Notes under the pieces: model-generated
Databases searched by the model: none
Seen by the model: only the letters and a program-made list of their open reading frames with translations
What the model was told of the DNA's origin: nothing
Part shown: piece after piece, positions 19,691 to 32,200 of the stretch
Numbering within the stretch: the first letter of the stretch is position 1
Layout of the letters: the number at the start of each line of letters is the position of its first letter
Assembly: GCA_004764695.1 (NCBI GenBank)
Contig: SMSO01000035.1
Location: 3,973,040 to 4,037,039, forward strand
DNA from: Schizochytrium sp. TIO01
Taxonomy: Eukaryota > Sar > Bigyra > Thraustochytrida > Thraustochytriidae
Reading direction: 5' to 3'
Length of the DNA stretch: 64,000 bases
Position numbers and translations under genes: made by a program

Positions 19691-21636
19691 ATGATTAATG
19701 CGGAGCAGAAATTAAGGCTGGGGATTGTGATTTTGATTATTAGTATCTTGGTGTTTCTCGCACTAACTTTTTCCGGTGCCTCGATGATCGCTCGTGCTAA
19801 TTCTTACCTCGATGCGAACGACATTGGTTACCAGACAGGAAATGATGACGATCCTGATGTGGAAAATGATGATGACGGGGGGATACAAGTACCTCCACGA
19901 CTTCTGCGGGAGGTGATACTGGAAGCACAACGGCTTCTTCCAGTGGGACCGGTGCTTCAGAGACAACCTATGATCCTAATCTAAGGGCGCGCCCCACGAC
20001 AGAAACTGTGGTGCGTCCGACGGATGATAAGATTTGGGGAGGTATGAAATTAGATAACATGCCACAGGATATAGACATTTCTGGGAGTCCTACAGTGAAC
20101 GGTGGTCTTCTTGCAAATGTGGGAGAATTCATGGATGTGCACAGCAAAGGAGCAGAGCCGTTCTTTCCTGATTGGGAGTTTGGATAGTACACGAACCAAG
20201 GCCAAGTTTCCATTGATCGTGCCAACGCCAAGACCTTTCGCATCAATATCTTCTGCGCCAGTTATAAAGACAACAAGTTCCCTATCCCCACTGACGAATT
20301 CAAAGCGGCTTATTTGAACTTCTGGGAAGTCGCGGGTGCTGGTTTTATCACCCCTGAATGGGGCAAGCTGGATGTCTTTGAATTTGATTCCAACCACCCT
20401 GCTGATCACCACGATTCTGCTTCGAAGATCATCAGCGCAGTAGCGCAAAAGTATCCTGACTGGTGGCCGCAGGTCAAGGCAAAGACGCTTCCCGAGGAGG
20501 CCTGCTTGATTATGATGGGCTACCGTAAGTACGGCTCTGGAGGGCAGTACCTTGGCGTTTATTCAAGAGTGAAGGGACCCATTGATTCTACTTCTCTGCA
20601 CGAGCTGGGCCACCGCTCAGGCGGCCACTCTTACATGCTTGGATGGGACACAAAGAAGAAGATTTACACAATGCCTGGTACTCTTTCAAATGACGGCATG
20701 TGCATGATGAGCTACACGACGCGCTACATGGACCTCTACGCTCCTCCCTGGTACCACCGCAACGGCTGGTTCAGAGCAGAGCCTGGGTCTTATCGTTACA
20801 TTCAGAACGGCGCGACGTACAAGATGAATATGTTTCACCAGTGGAAGGCGGATGGGCGCGTGCACTGCTTGGTGGCTCTAAGCCCGTTCACTGGGGAATA
20901 TGTGTTTTACAAGATTAGTATGATTGGCTGGTCCAAGCCAGGCATTGAGACAACTTTATGGCTGACTGGCCGGACCAAGAATGGCAAGACTCGCATTCCA
21001 ACTGCGGAGATTCCTGACATTGAGACGAATAATCTTATGAAAGGTTCAAACAACGATGGTTTCATTCGCTGGGTGGCCTACCCGGCCGCTTGGGTCTCGA
21101 CGGGTGGCAATGATATGGAGCTCCGCGCCTGCCGCGACCCAATTACAGGCGGAGGAGAGGACTGGATAGATCCTAACACTGGCCTGCGCTTTGTGGCAAG
21201 CAATGTTGTGAAGAACTGGGAGAATTACCAGTGCGACGTGACAGTAACCTACGATGCTTCTTACTTGAAGCGAACCCTGCCTCCTCAGATTACCAAGATT
21301 GCGACTGGAGTTTACAAGCACCAGAAGGGCAGTGATTTGTATGACGACAGCAAGGGTTCCGTAACGGATAACAGCTCCACTTTGCTCATTGTTACCTTCA
21401 AAAATCCCAATCCAGGCAGCACGCGCCCATTTATTTGCAATGCCAAGAGCTGCTTTACTCAAGGAGGAACGGGCTTAGGAGGGCCAAACAACCAGAAATG
21501 CATCTTGCTTGGAGGGACTTCACAGGATTTCTACTTCCAGGCAAAGAAAGGAACCTTGGCAGGCAAAGAAGACGTTGGTGTTATTTGTCTGGGTGAGACC
21601 TATACTCGCAAAATCAAGTTCACACACCACAAGTAA
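19691..21636 (+). CDS. M11 (gametolysin)-like membrane-anchored metalloprotease, frame interrupted
   Basis: The ATG at 19691 opens a type II anchor: a short cytoplasmic start, then IVILIISILVFLALTF, then an acidic stretch. At a G6 run (19877-19882) the coherent reading moves to another frame, giving a Thr/Ser-rich linker (DTSTSTTSAGGDTGSTTASS), then WGGMKLDNMPQ and onward. A TAG at 20185-20187 interrupts this second frame, which then runs open to 21636. The catalytic region has STSLHELGHRSGGHSYMLG and a downstream MCMMSYTTRY...WYHRNGW segment, like the Met-turn and GW of M11 zincins. The third His comes one residue earlier than in HExxHxxGxxH. The breaks may be real mutations, sequence errors or introns; for example 20119-20187 is a phase-0, 69-nt candidate that removes the TAG. 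M11 enzymes cleave extracellular matrix or wall proteins. Confidence 0.6.
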
Positions 21637-21707
21637 TCAAAGCAAGTCGAAGAAAAAGGAAAAGGGAAAACCATGATTTAGACGTAAGCAATAAACACAA
21701 AAAAAAA

Positions 21708-21731
21708 ACATTCATTCATTCATTCATTCTC
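21708..21731. repeat. (ATTC)n microsatellite in the convergent 3' spacer
   Basis: Five to six copies of ATTC lie between the convergent metalloprotease and HNH-like genes, which are only about 129 bp apart. Confidence 0.9.
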
Positions 21732-21765
21732 CTTAACCACTGGCCGGCCCTCTTGAACTGATTAT

Positions 21766-23106
21766 TTATCCTCTTCTGCTTCGCGCATCTTCCCAGTGGG
21801 ATACTGTTTCGGCTGCTTTCCATTGGAGGTTCTGGTAGAACAAATCTCGATCCTTCACAAACACGAAGGTAAAGAAATCGGTGAAACCATCAATCCTTTT
21901 CTCGATTTTGGTACCCTCTTTCATGTACAAGGCAACCGTATCACAATCAATGGGTTCAAACCCAGTGATTTTGACCCAAGTTCTCACTCGACTATCCCCA
22001 GTGCGGTCAGTAGCAGTAACGTTGTCATTGGGACTGAAATCGGGCGCAGGCTCGATCATGATCTGAGGAAACCTATCTTTGGCGTACCCGTACTGGTTAC
22101 GTTGACCGTAGAACATGCGATGCATCGCCGTCGACAAGGCTAAGCGATTATTGTCGTCGTCCTGGATACCCACATCATTTACAGCCGTCTTGTGAACTAG
22201 GTGTGCACAATCCGCCGCCCCCTTTCGAAGAAAGAATGGGGCCTCAATCGATTGGAACATGGCTAAGTCCGAATCAGGTTCCACAGCGGTGTACACTGTG
22301 CTATCGCTGTCACCACAACGCGCAGAGCCTGGCTCATCATCCGAATGATAGTCCGTGCTGTAAATGTTCTGGGTATTGTTGACATAAACGATTTCAGGGT
22401 AAGAGAGATCAATGTTGTCATTATTGTATCCGAGATTATTCGACAAGATCTCGTTGCAAAACATAGCAGCATCTCGAGAGGTAGAGAAGATAATCTCGAA
22501 GGTCAAGTCCATGGGTGGGTTGTCTCCTTCGTACCGAATAACTCTTCTATGCGGTGGAACGTCCGTATCTTCGATTACCTCCGCAGACCCAGCGTTGTTG
22601 GCTGCCGTCAAGTACACGAAGCGACGCAAGCCTTTGGCATTCTTACTATCTTTGAGGGTACCACAAACCTTGAAACGCCTGTTTTCGATCTTTCTCGACC
22701 TTACCTCGGACACGACACCCCGCTGTGCCCCCCTTTCATTTACACTGCTACCCTTTTCGTAGCGCAGCGCATTCAATTGCTGCACCAGCTCGGAGTGCTT
22801 CTGTACAAGGGAATCGAAATACGCCAATGGCGACTTATATGCTTTCTTTAGGAAAGCACTGAGGTCGTCGAAGGAAGCGCCGTCCGTTTCTTCCAAACGC
22901 TCTATCTTGGCCTCTACGTCAGCGATACGTGCCTCGATGCCCTCGATCTTTTCTTCAAGCCGATGTACATCTTGATCCAATGCCTCTAGTTTAGCCAACT
23001 CGAGGGCTTCGTCCCCTTCCTCAACTGTTGACAATCGTTTGCGGCCATCGCCGCCCCCGCCACCGCCGCGGGTTTGGTTTCCTTTACGACGGATGAAGGA
23101 AGCCAT
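21766..23106 (-). CDS. HNH-endonuclease-like protein with N-terminal coiled coil
   Basis: 446 aa from the ATG at 23106 (MASFIRRKGNQ); an upstream open stretch lacks an ATG. The N-terminus is basic and Gly-rich (nuclear-signal-like GRKRL), and residues about 35-80 form a strong coiled coil (VHRLEEKIEGIEARIADVEA). A middle domain (about 145-260) is unassigned. From about 300, DCAHLVHKTAVND ... NNRLALSTAMHRMF matches the HNH_2-type pattern: first His in AHL, central Asn in NNRLAL, final His in MHRMF. The family cuts DNA using one metal ion. Here the usual Cys pairs are absent and the Asp after the last His is Tyr, so activity is uncertain. TAA stop. Similar stand-alone HNH proteins occur in protists and fungi; a selfish-element origin is possible. 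Confidence 0.55.
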   Translation of the reverse strand: MASFIRRKGNQTRGGGGGGDGRKRLSTVEEGDEALELAKLEALDQDVHRLEEKIEGIEARIADVEAKIERLEETDGASFDDLSAFLKKAYKSPLAYFDSLVQKHSELVQQLNALRYEKGSSVNERGAQRGVVSEVRSRKIENRRFKVCGTLKDSKNAKGLRRFVYLTAANNAGSAEVIEDTDVPPHRRVIRYEGDNPPMDLTFEIIFSTSRDAAMFCNEILSNNLGYNNDNIDLSYPEIVYVNNTQNIYSTDYHSDDEPGSARCGDSDSTVYTAVEPDSDLAMFQSIEAPFFLRKGAADCAHLVHKTAVNDVGIQDDDNNRLALSTAMHRMFYGQRNQYGYAKDRFPQIMIEPAPDFSPNDNVTATDRTGDSRVRTWVKITGFEPIDCDTVALYMKEGTKIEKRIDGFTDFFTFVFVKDRDLFYQNLQWKAAETVSHWEDARSRRG

Positions 23107-23720
23107 TTTCTTTCGCTCGGATGGACTGTTGCTCTGTTGCACCCGCTGACTTGCTTCGAGCCATCATGCCCTGGTGATACGGAACTGCCTGAGTCAGGTG
23201 CACGGCAGTAGTTCCGCAATAGCTTTGGTGAAGGGTAAAGGTTAAGGAAAATATCCTAGATTTTTAAAGTCAAAATAAACTGGGCGCTGCCCTGGCAGCG
23301 GCACAAGACGCACGGTACTGCACAGGCGCAGCTGGGACGAGCGGGCGGTGGTTCTGCCCGCCCCCACTCTTACACCCGCTCCGTTATCTCTCTCTGTGTT
23401 ACGAAGAAAAGAGAAAAAGACTAGAGATTGAAGAGCGGGAAGATGGAGGATCAATCGCTCACAACCCAGAATCACGCAGTCGGCTAGCCTTTCTCCGCAG
23501 TCGCTCTCACCTCAAGAAAGCAGAAGTGGCAGCGGCGGCGGCGGCAGCAGCAGCAGCAGCAGCAACCGCACAGACTCAGCGGCGGTCCCAACCTGGGAGC
23601 TAAGGCAGAGATACCACGACGATGACAGGGAGATACTCAAAGAGTTGCTAGAGAAGTTCAACCGAAAATACATACACCCACAAAGGAACCTCGCCTTCAA
23701 AGAAAACACCTTGGGAGCGC
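23107..23720. other. Divergent spacer with coding-like stretch upstream of the Myb-like gene
   Basis: Between about 23420 and 23735 a plus frame without ATG reads QSLSPQESRSGSGGGGSS, then PTWELRQRYHDDD and ILKELLEKFNRKYIHPQRNL, right up to the Myb-like start, but one frame away from it. The switch falls at TTCAAAGAAAACACC. An ATG at 23443 lies in a third frame. This may be the real N-terminus of the next gene, broken by indels or hidden splicing. Confidence 0.35.
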
Positions 23721-24702
23721 ATGGAATATTTCGTCATTCTGTTTAATGACCCACGCTGGATTGATCTTTTTAAGCGCCTTAAGCGCGAGGAGTTGAAGAA
23801 TGCAACGGGAGGCCGTAATCGGTGCTATGACAGCTTTTCAAAGTTGTTGAACCGAAGCAGCTTTTCTAAATCGCAGAAAGTTCGCAGCGAGCAGCGCGCT
23901 TCAGCGCTTTCGTACACACCGAAGCCTTTTACCAAGGAAGAAGAGAATGCTCTGGTGTTGATTATGCGAGAAGAGGTGCCGCGTGATGCACAGCAGTATC
24001 ATATACAAAGAAGCCACGATCGCTGTATTGCTTGGACAGAGGTTTCGAAGCGCTTCAATGAGGTCACAGGCGGCTGTAATCGGGCTGAGAGTTCACTCCA
24101 AACCAAGTGGAATACTGCACTGCGATGGGAGTTTAACGAAGACCTGAAATTGGGGAGGCTAGCACACCAAAGTGAGCACAGGTCAAGCCAAGAGAAATTA
24201 CGTTATTCTTTCTGAAGTGGGTTGGGTGGGAGTTATTATTAGAGATTTTAACGATGATTCCTTGAATCCTACAATTGTCCAAAGACGCTCTGTTCGTCTT
24301 GGTTTGGTGCGTAAGAAGGAGGGTACCAAGAGTCTGGGCAGACCTCGCGTACGACCGAAGCCCGTTGTGGTTTATTCTGATCGACTGAGCGCCTCTGGCT
24401 TGAGCGACATTCGTCTGAAGAATCGTTATTCGAAGGTGGAGTACGCAAGGATCTTTGAGGGCAATGCATACAGTTTCATTTTCGACTTGCATTCCCGTCA
24501 GGACTCGACGAACCCTTGTTATGATATGCTAGCGCCAGTGTTCAAGCTTTTCAAGGTTGAATTAGAGCCGAAGAGGGAACCAATAGATCCGCAAGACACT
24601 GCATTTCTTGTCACTCTTCATTTGAACGAATGGAAGGCTGTAAAAGTTTGCCTGGAGAACTATGTTTTCACAGCGGAGCGCCAGAGAAAGCTCTTTAAAT
24701 GA
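23721..24702 (+). CDS. Myb/SANT-like DNA-binding protein (two-exon model)
   Basis: The first exon contains a Trp/hydrophobic pattern typical of Myb/SANT-like domains: FTKEEENALVLIMREEVPRD ... CIAWTEVSKRFNEVTGG ... ESSLQTKWNTALRW. A possible earlier, weaker copy is WERMEYFVILFNDPRWIDLF. A 61-nt intron (24182-24242; donor CACAG/GTCAAG, acceptor TTATTATTAG, phase 2) links it to a second exon that continues RDFNDDSLNPT, with an AT-hook-like GRPRVRPKP and a mixed C-terminal domain ending FTAERQRKLFK. The spliced model gives 306 aa. The donor is not ideal, so a frameshift is the alternative. Probably a nuclear transcription factor or a transposon-derived DNA-binding protein. It is divergent from the HNH-like gene. 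Confidence 0.5.
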
Positions 24703-26276
24703 TGCCTCATTAATTGCCTCTTTCCTGGTTCAAGGCCGCCGCTGTAAAAGGCGCATCAAAAGGCTTAATTATATAAATGAAAAGCTTTTGCTTCTTGTTA
24801 TGTTGAAAAACAAATGAATGAACTATATAAAATAAAGGTTTTTTTCAATAGACCCTTTTATTCTGAATGAATCAACTTCTTTATTTTCTCTTGCTAGAGC
24901 CTTTGCTGACAGTGAGCAATTAAAGCATGCCTTTCAGGTCTTTTGTCCTTGTTTCACTAAGTTATTTTCAGTACACACGAATCAAAAGTTTAGCTAGTGA
25001 AGATAAATTAAATGAAGAACAAACTGAATCCCCAATCATCTTGAATCTCAGAACCATGAGTAAATTATCCTTTTCAGTAAATACGTGCTTATTCTGGTGT
25101 CTATGCGCCTTGCCCTCACCTTTTAAACTTTAGTCTGGAACGACGAGGGGGGGGGCGATTCTTGTTTGTTGTCCTGCTCCATTGCTTTAGTTTATCTATA
25201 TACTCCAGCCAGTGCGTGCAGTTGTACTTCCCACCTTATTTCTATCGTCCTGACACTAGTTGCCATTGCTTAATAGAGGTCCGAGCCTCCGAAGATACTC
25301 CAATTTTGGGAAACAAGTAGGAACCTCTCTTCTATCCCATGCGTGATGTAAGTCTATTTTAAGGTGGAAATGTTGTTTGATCCCGTGGAGGTCATTACCT
25401 ACTACTGCAGTTTTTAGTAATTAGAATTAGTACCTTAATTAAACCGTTGGCAGAAGACGAGTCGAAAGAGACCACGACGGATCATTACACGTAGCTCTGG
25501 GTGCTTAAGTGGTAGTGCTGCTGCTGCAGAGATCAACTTACTTCAAGCGTCCTTTTTGTCTATTTGTGTAACGACTCTCACTTATGTCTCCTCCTGTCAA
25601 TCCCTTCTAGAGAGTACTAGATTGATTATGTTTAAGTGCCGAGGGGTAAGCCCACATCAGTCTCGTCCCTCTGCTTGACCATTTCATTCGGTGATTAATT
25701 TCATAAATATTAAAGAAGAGAGCATGCACTGATGCTCTACTTGGTGTTGATTCGAAAGGGCCACTTAAGCTTGCCAAAGTCAGCAACGCACCGAAATGCA
25801 GAAAACAAGTTCGTACCTTAAAGTGCATTGAGTGGGCTGCAACGGCACCATTATATAACTCTTGTAATTTTTACCTTCCTTCTAATTGTGCCTCCTCAAA
25901 ACAATAGCTTTGCCGTAGCTGTTTTCAGTAGTGGCTTTCATAGCAAGTGGCCCAGAGTTCCTGAGCAGCCCTGGATGTGATAATATGAGAGATGATAAGT
26001 AGAAAAGCTTTGAATTGACGAAGGGCATGAGCCAAAGCAAGTATAGCAAAGTAGTTGGAGCACAATTGGGGCGTGCTCGACGCACTCGCCTGGTGAGGGT
26101 CTTTCTACTGAAGCGGGAACCTTTTCAAGCACGGTGCATAGCTGAGAAGCGTGCTCGTGCTTCCGCATAACCTTCTCAAAGACCCGCGACGAGCTGGCAG
26201 TTCCAAACACCAAGCCTCGCTCGGGCGCAAACTTGAATTTGCAGCGCCCTCAATAGGGGCTGGGCACGCAATTAGC
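24703..26276. other. Intergenic, nothing recognised
   Basis: AT-rich with a G-run at about 25147-25155 and scattered short frames. The frame of the downstream giant gene is open from about 26150 but has no ATG before 26277, so an upstream exon cannot be excluded. Confidence 0.6.
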
Positions 26277-29200
26277 ATGATCTGTAGATTAATTTCGCGA
26301 GATATGGGCTCGAGGAATAGTTCATATGCAGAGTCACCAAGGAGGAATCCAGATGAAATACCCAAATCAGTTCAAGCTGTGTACCCAAGGAGCTACAAGG
26401 TAGGAAAGAGATGGCCAGGAATCTACAAATCTTCTTTCGCAATCCTCGCTGCACTTCTTACATTGCTGCAAATCATTTCGCCGTCAAAGGGCGAGGTTGC
26501 TTTTGCTGATACATGTGCGTGCCCAGACTCATCACCGTGTCCTTCGTTTTGTCTCGAGTGCGACTCCTACGACAGTGAATGCACGAGTGGCAAAACAAAC
26601 GCACGATGCAACGGCGAAGACAATCAAAATTGTCCAGATGGATATGATAAAAGAGCTCAAACAGGAACTATCTGGCGATGCAGCTACGGAGGAACATACT
26701 ACACAATGTATCACTGCCACAGGTATTGTTTAGGAATCTTGACTGGAAAGTGCAACCTGTGCCAGGATGGATACTATGCATATAATGAGAATCAAACCTG
26801 CGCACTGTGTGATGCAGGTCATTATTGTCACTCTGGTCAAGACCAAGGGCCTTGCGATAAGGGATATTTTTGCGAGGCAGGAAGTACAAGTGCAACTGAA
26901 GCACCTTGCCCAGCAGGCACATATGGTTCGACAACAGGCCTTGAAGATTCTAGCTGCTCGGGGCCCTGCCAAGCGGGTTATTACTGCCCGGAGGGATCAA
27001 CAAATGCAACAGTTAAGCCTTGCTTCGCTGGACAATGGGGTGGCAGTGGCCAAACCAATGGTTATTGTAGTGGCTCGTGTTCTGCTGGATACTACTGTCC
27101 TCAGGGAAGCGCTAGCTCGAAGGCGCATGCTTGTGGAGATGCTTCAAAATATTGCCCAGAGGGAAGTTCAACACCCACTGCAGTTTCTGATGGATTTTAC
27201 TCGACGCCTGTATCCCTTCCTGAGAATGTCAGGACTACAGAAACAGTATGTCCAAAGGGCTCTTATTGCTCGGGTGGCCAAAAGACTACTTGCCCAGCAG
27301 GAAACTACGCTCCATCTATCGGTTTGTCTTCTTGCTTGGAGTATGTTTGCACCGCAGGGTATTACTGCCCAGAGGGATCAACTTCTTCCACTGCGGGACC
27401 ATGTTATACAGGTGATACACAACCTACTTACCCCGCTATGTATTATTGCCCGGCTGGTGCCACGGCTCCTGCTCAAGTACTTGATGGATATTTTACAACT
27501 CCAGAGAGTGCTTTGGCTTACCATAGAACTGGAATGGAGCTTGCAGACTCGACATTATACGTCACACGCTATGGAACTCGTTATCGAAAAGTTCAATGGC
27601 AAGGGGATTGTACTGGCGATTCTGGCACGCTACAGATTTTAGAGCTAACAAATGATGGGCGAGGCGATGCAAGCGAGGGTGCTCTTCTAACAACTTTTCA
27701 GGTTTATGACAACATCAACCAAATTCAGCTGGAAAGCGGTGCTTTGACTTTTGTAGATGCCGCCGGAGATTCCACTATCCTTTCCTCGTCCTTGAATGCT
27801 GCAGATTGTATATCATATGTGCAAGAGTACGGCTTTCCATTTGAAATCACTGAGAGCAGTGATCTCGAAATCCGAACGAACTTCTCTCTTGACTATGAGG
27901 TTTGTCCTAAATTTGTATTTGATGTTCTTGCAACCAGCGCAAATGGAGAGGCCACCTCGACATGCCGTTTGACCGTTAATGTCGAAAATGAGAATGACAA
28001 ACCTTACTTTGAGTATACTACTACGGCAGGGTATCCATACGCACAGCCAGCCACAAAAGATTTCTATGTAGAGGAGAGATCTGATGTTAATACCGGCGTG
28101 GGATCACCAATTCATGCTAATGATGAAGATGTTGGGCAAGAAATATCCTTTGAAATCGTTTCGGGAGAAGGCGACGAGGCTGAAAACATGTTCTACATTG
28201 GTTCATGTTCGGGTCAGCTTTATGTGCTTGATTCAAACCTTGATTACATCACCAAAGACACATATAACTTGGTCATTCGCGTTTGTGATGATGGGAACTT
28301 TTTTGGTTCATCGGGCGTGACACAATGCTCTGTAGATGCAAATATCACAATCCATGTCCAAGACGTGAATGACTCACCTTTCTGGAGTACTTCTCCGTAC
28401 GAAATTACGTCCTTTTATGTGCCAGAGAATTCCCCCGAGAATACTCTTCTCACTCCATATTGCCAAAATGGTACAGATGAGGTTCCCTGTTCCGAATTAG
28501 ACTCCTCAATTGGCGGGCTTCTAGTCGATGATCTTGATCTTGCTAGCGATGGGTCTTCTACGTCAGATATCATGATTTATACCATTACAAGGAACGTGAA
28601 CGATTATTTTGCAGCGGTATCCTGTGATCGAGAAAACAATATTGACGAATGCACATTATCTAACGGGGTAAACGCACCGGCAGGAGCACTCCGTGTTACT
28701 CAGGTTGCAGACTTAAACTATGAAGAACAGACAACCTATACAATTGCTGTTCGTGTTAATGATGGTCGAGGTGGAGTGAACTCTACGGAAGTGACCATAA
28801 AGATTACTGATGCGAATGACCCTCCAACATGGCCCACCAATAAAGAGTTAGGCGCGCTTCAAATCGCCGAAAACAATGCTAACGGATACGTCTCCATTTT
28901 TGCCAACGATGAGGATGCAGGGGATATACTCACGTATGAGGTGGTCCAAGTGGCTGATAAAGATGAAAATTTATACACAAACTTGTTTGTGATTGACCCC
29001 GACAGTCCAAGCGCTGCAGAAGGAGAAACTGTAAAACTAGAGCTTGGAACCAATGGTCCTCTAGATTTCGAATCAGTCCAATTCTACTATGTGACTGTCA
29101 ATGCCACCGACTCTGGGGGGCTCTCAACTGGTCGTGTTCTAAATATTACAGTACAAGACGTGAATGAAAGCCCAACTATTACAACGACTGACCTCTACGT

Positions 29201-32200
29201 AGCTGAGAATGTTGCATATGGCACACAAATTAATGGTGCAGTACAATTCACTGATCCTGATGAGGGCCAAATTGGATTTTTCTCAATAGAATCTGGATCT
29301 GATTCAAGTTATTTCGCTATCGGCACTACTTCAGGAATTATTTCTGTCCGTGGTGATCTGAATTACGAACAGAAAAACGTATATACAGTTCAGGTCTCTG
29401 TCACTGACAATGGTGTTCCAAGTAAGAAAACGACATCTGCTATTACTATCCATGTGACAGATGAACCCGAACCACCCACGTTCGAAAGTGGACAAACCTT
29501 TACAGTAACGGAAACTCCAGAGATTGATACAGACTGGGCCGTGCTCATCAATGTAACAGATGAAGATGCCGGGGATTCAGCCACTCTGTACATTGACAGT
29601 CAGTACATTGCAAGCAATGGAAAACCTGTAGAATACTTTGCTGTGAGTAACCTTAGCCTAATCGAGAATATTAACTCGGATCCACCAAACTATGAGTCTG
29701 CTCTCTTCACAACATACAATGACAAACGCATCATTGTGAGCTTATATGCATTAGATACCACTGGGTTGAACTCATCTTCGACAGTGACGATCACAGTAGT
29801 GGATGCAAACGATCGGCCGGTTCTCGAAAATGCTACTGTTGGCGTTCCCGCACATATATCTGAGTGCGACAAGAGTGCCCCTTGTAGCCCTGGGTACGAG
29901 GTTCTAAACATTTATGAGCTGTGTACAGACGAAGATCTTGATTCAGATGAACTCATCACAGAAATGACGTATACCATTCTCTCCGGCAATGAAGACGAAA
30001 CCTTCGGTATTGAAGATGGTGTGTTAACAGTCATTAATGTAACCGAGAACATTCGACAAGAAAATTTCATTTACAACCTTACGATCGAAGCCACAGATCA
30101 TGCAACTACTCCTTTGACGAGTTCACCGGCATACATTCAGGTTAAGGTAACCGGTGAAAATTATCCTCCTACACTGAATTCATTTACCCTTACACTTGCG
30201 GAAAACACAGAAGCCAATGGTCAAGTTCTCATCAACGACTTCAATGCTTCTGACCCAAACAACGATGCAAATACACCAATGCAAGGATTAGTCTTTGATA
30301 TCTCAAAAGTCTCTCCAACTAGCGCAGCGGATGTGTTCGACTTGGATTCGTCTAATGGAACTCTCTACTTGATGGAGACAATTGACTATGAGACAATGAC
30401 GGACTCTAGCGGAAAGATTACGGTATACGTGCGTGTGCGCGACAACTTTGGAGATTCTTCTTCTCTGAGCACGATTGGAACAGTTACAATTACAGTCACT
30501 GACGTTAATGAGCCTCCCAGTTTCTCTGCCTCCACTTATTCCGTTTCTGTCACTGAAGGTACTTCTGTTGGGGTTATTACAACAATCGAGGCATCGGATC
30601 CGGATGAAGCTGACGATGGACAACTAGTGTACTCCCTGCCAAATATTACAACAGGTCTTTTCGTAGTTAACTCTGCAACGGGAGCTATCAGCACAACTTC
30701 AGTGTTAGATTTTGAAAGCCCGCAAAGCCCGTGTAAGCTATCCAGTGGTGCACTTCACCAATGCAGTATTGACTTGATGGTCACAGACACAGCTGGGCAC
30801 TCAGCATTGACTGTGGTTAAAGTCAGCGTTATCAATGTTAATGAAAAGCCCAACTATATTGGAACAGGATGTGAAACAGGTTTCACATGTACTTCAAGCA
30901 TTTTGACCAAAGAAACTTCTGTAACGATTCCAGAATCGTCTTACATTAGCTCAGCGTTGAAAGTCGCAACATTTAAAGCAAGTGACCCTGATTACATCTC
31001 AGGATATAAACTTGCGTTTGCAACCCTTTCATTTTCTTTCCCTGATGGCGAAGAGTTAGATTCCGGTGCTTCAAGAGTTGATGAGCTCTTCCGTCTCGAC
31101 TCATCTGGTGGCCTTTACCTTGTCGGCCATCTGGATTTTGAAAACAGGTCAAGCTATACTTATGATATTGTTGTCTCCGATGAAAGTAATGGCGTATATG
31201 CTGCTCTGCAGGATACATTTACACTCACAATACATGTCGCTGACGTCAACGATATATCAACAGTAAATGCCACAACAGTTGACACTCCGTGGCCAACAGG
31301 TGGTGGAGCCAGCGTCAATATTACGGGAGATAACTTTGGCCCACGGGAGTACAAAATTGATACCGACAATGCAACAATGCCAGACGTCCGTGTTTATCTT
31401 GTTCAAAAATCGACTCTACGAACATTTGAAGCAAGTGGATGCTATGTTGCATCGGCTACGTCGGTGCTTTGCTCATCTTCTCCTTCGGGTGTTGGAGAAG
31501 AACTATATTGGATGTTATCTTACCCAGGTTTGGGATACAACTCATCGATTGATTTTGATGATGAAAGTCTTGCTAATCGCTTTCAAGATCCAGTCATAAC
31601 TTCCGTCTCAGGTGCAACCGCGTTCCCAACAGCAGGTGGGGCCACTTTCTCAGTGTATGGGACAGATCTTGGAGCGGCAGACTTAGAATTTACACCTACT
31701 GTGGAGGTTCGCTACCGTTCAGCGACCGCTCGTTCAACAGTATTTACTGCGACAAATTGCGGAATCGTTAGCTCCGAGCAGGTGACATGTACCTCCTCCC
31801 CAAGTTCAGGTCCAAAACTAGAGTTCATGGTTGTCATCCAGGGTCAAGAAGCCTTAGAATGGTATGGAAACGGATCGGTTTATTCTCATGCAATACCAGT
31901 CATTACAAGTCTTGCTTTTGAAGACAGCTCAACGACCCAAATGAACCCAAGTGGAGGCTCATCTTCGAATGGAATTGTTCTCACTGGCACAAATTTTGGA
32001 CCATTAGGTACAAGCATCGTTGTCACGTACGGACCATCTACACAACTGACTAAATTCACAGCTTCATCCTGCTCAGTGAAGGTCGCGCATAAATCTGTTC
32101 GTTGTGTTTATGTTGCAGGAACTGGAAGCGATCTTAAATTTACAATTGCAGTGAACTCAGTTATATCGTCAGCAAGTACACAGGGCCTTTCGTATACTGG

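Noticed and set aside
19877-19883. Programmed -1 ribosomal frameshift at the G6 run
   Set aside because: The zero-frame codons GAC GGG GGG ATA do not make a canonical X XXY YYZ slippery heptamer; splicing, error or mutation is likelier.
20185-20187. UAG reassignment suggested by two in-frame TAGs in coherent contexts (5.5 kb and here)
   Set aside because: The long intact genes (about 12,000 codons) have no internal TAG, and the transposon-type gene ends in TAG; local lesions or introns explain the two cases better.
21950-21968. GGGTTCAAACCC palindrome resembling a tRNA T-loop
   Set aside because: Inside the HNH-like coding region, with no acceptor stem partner.
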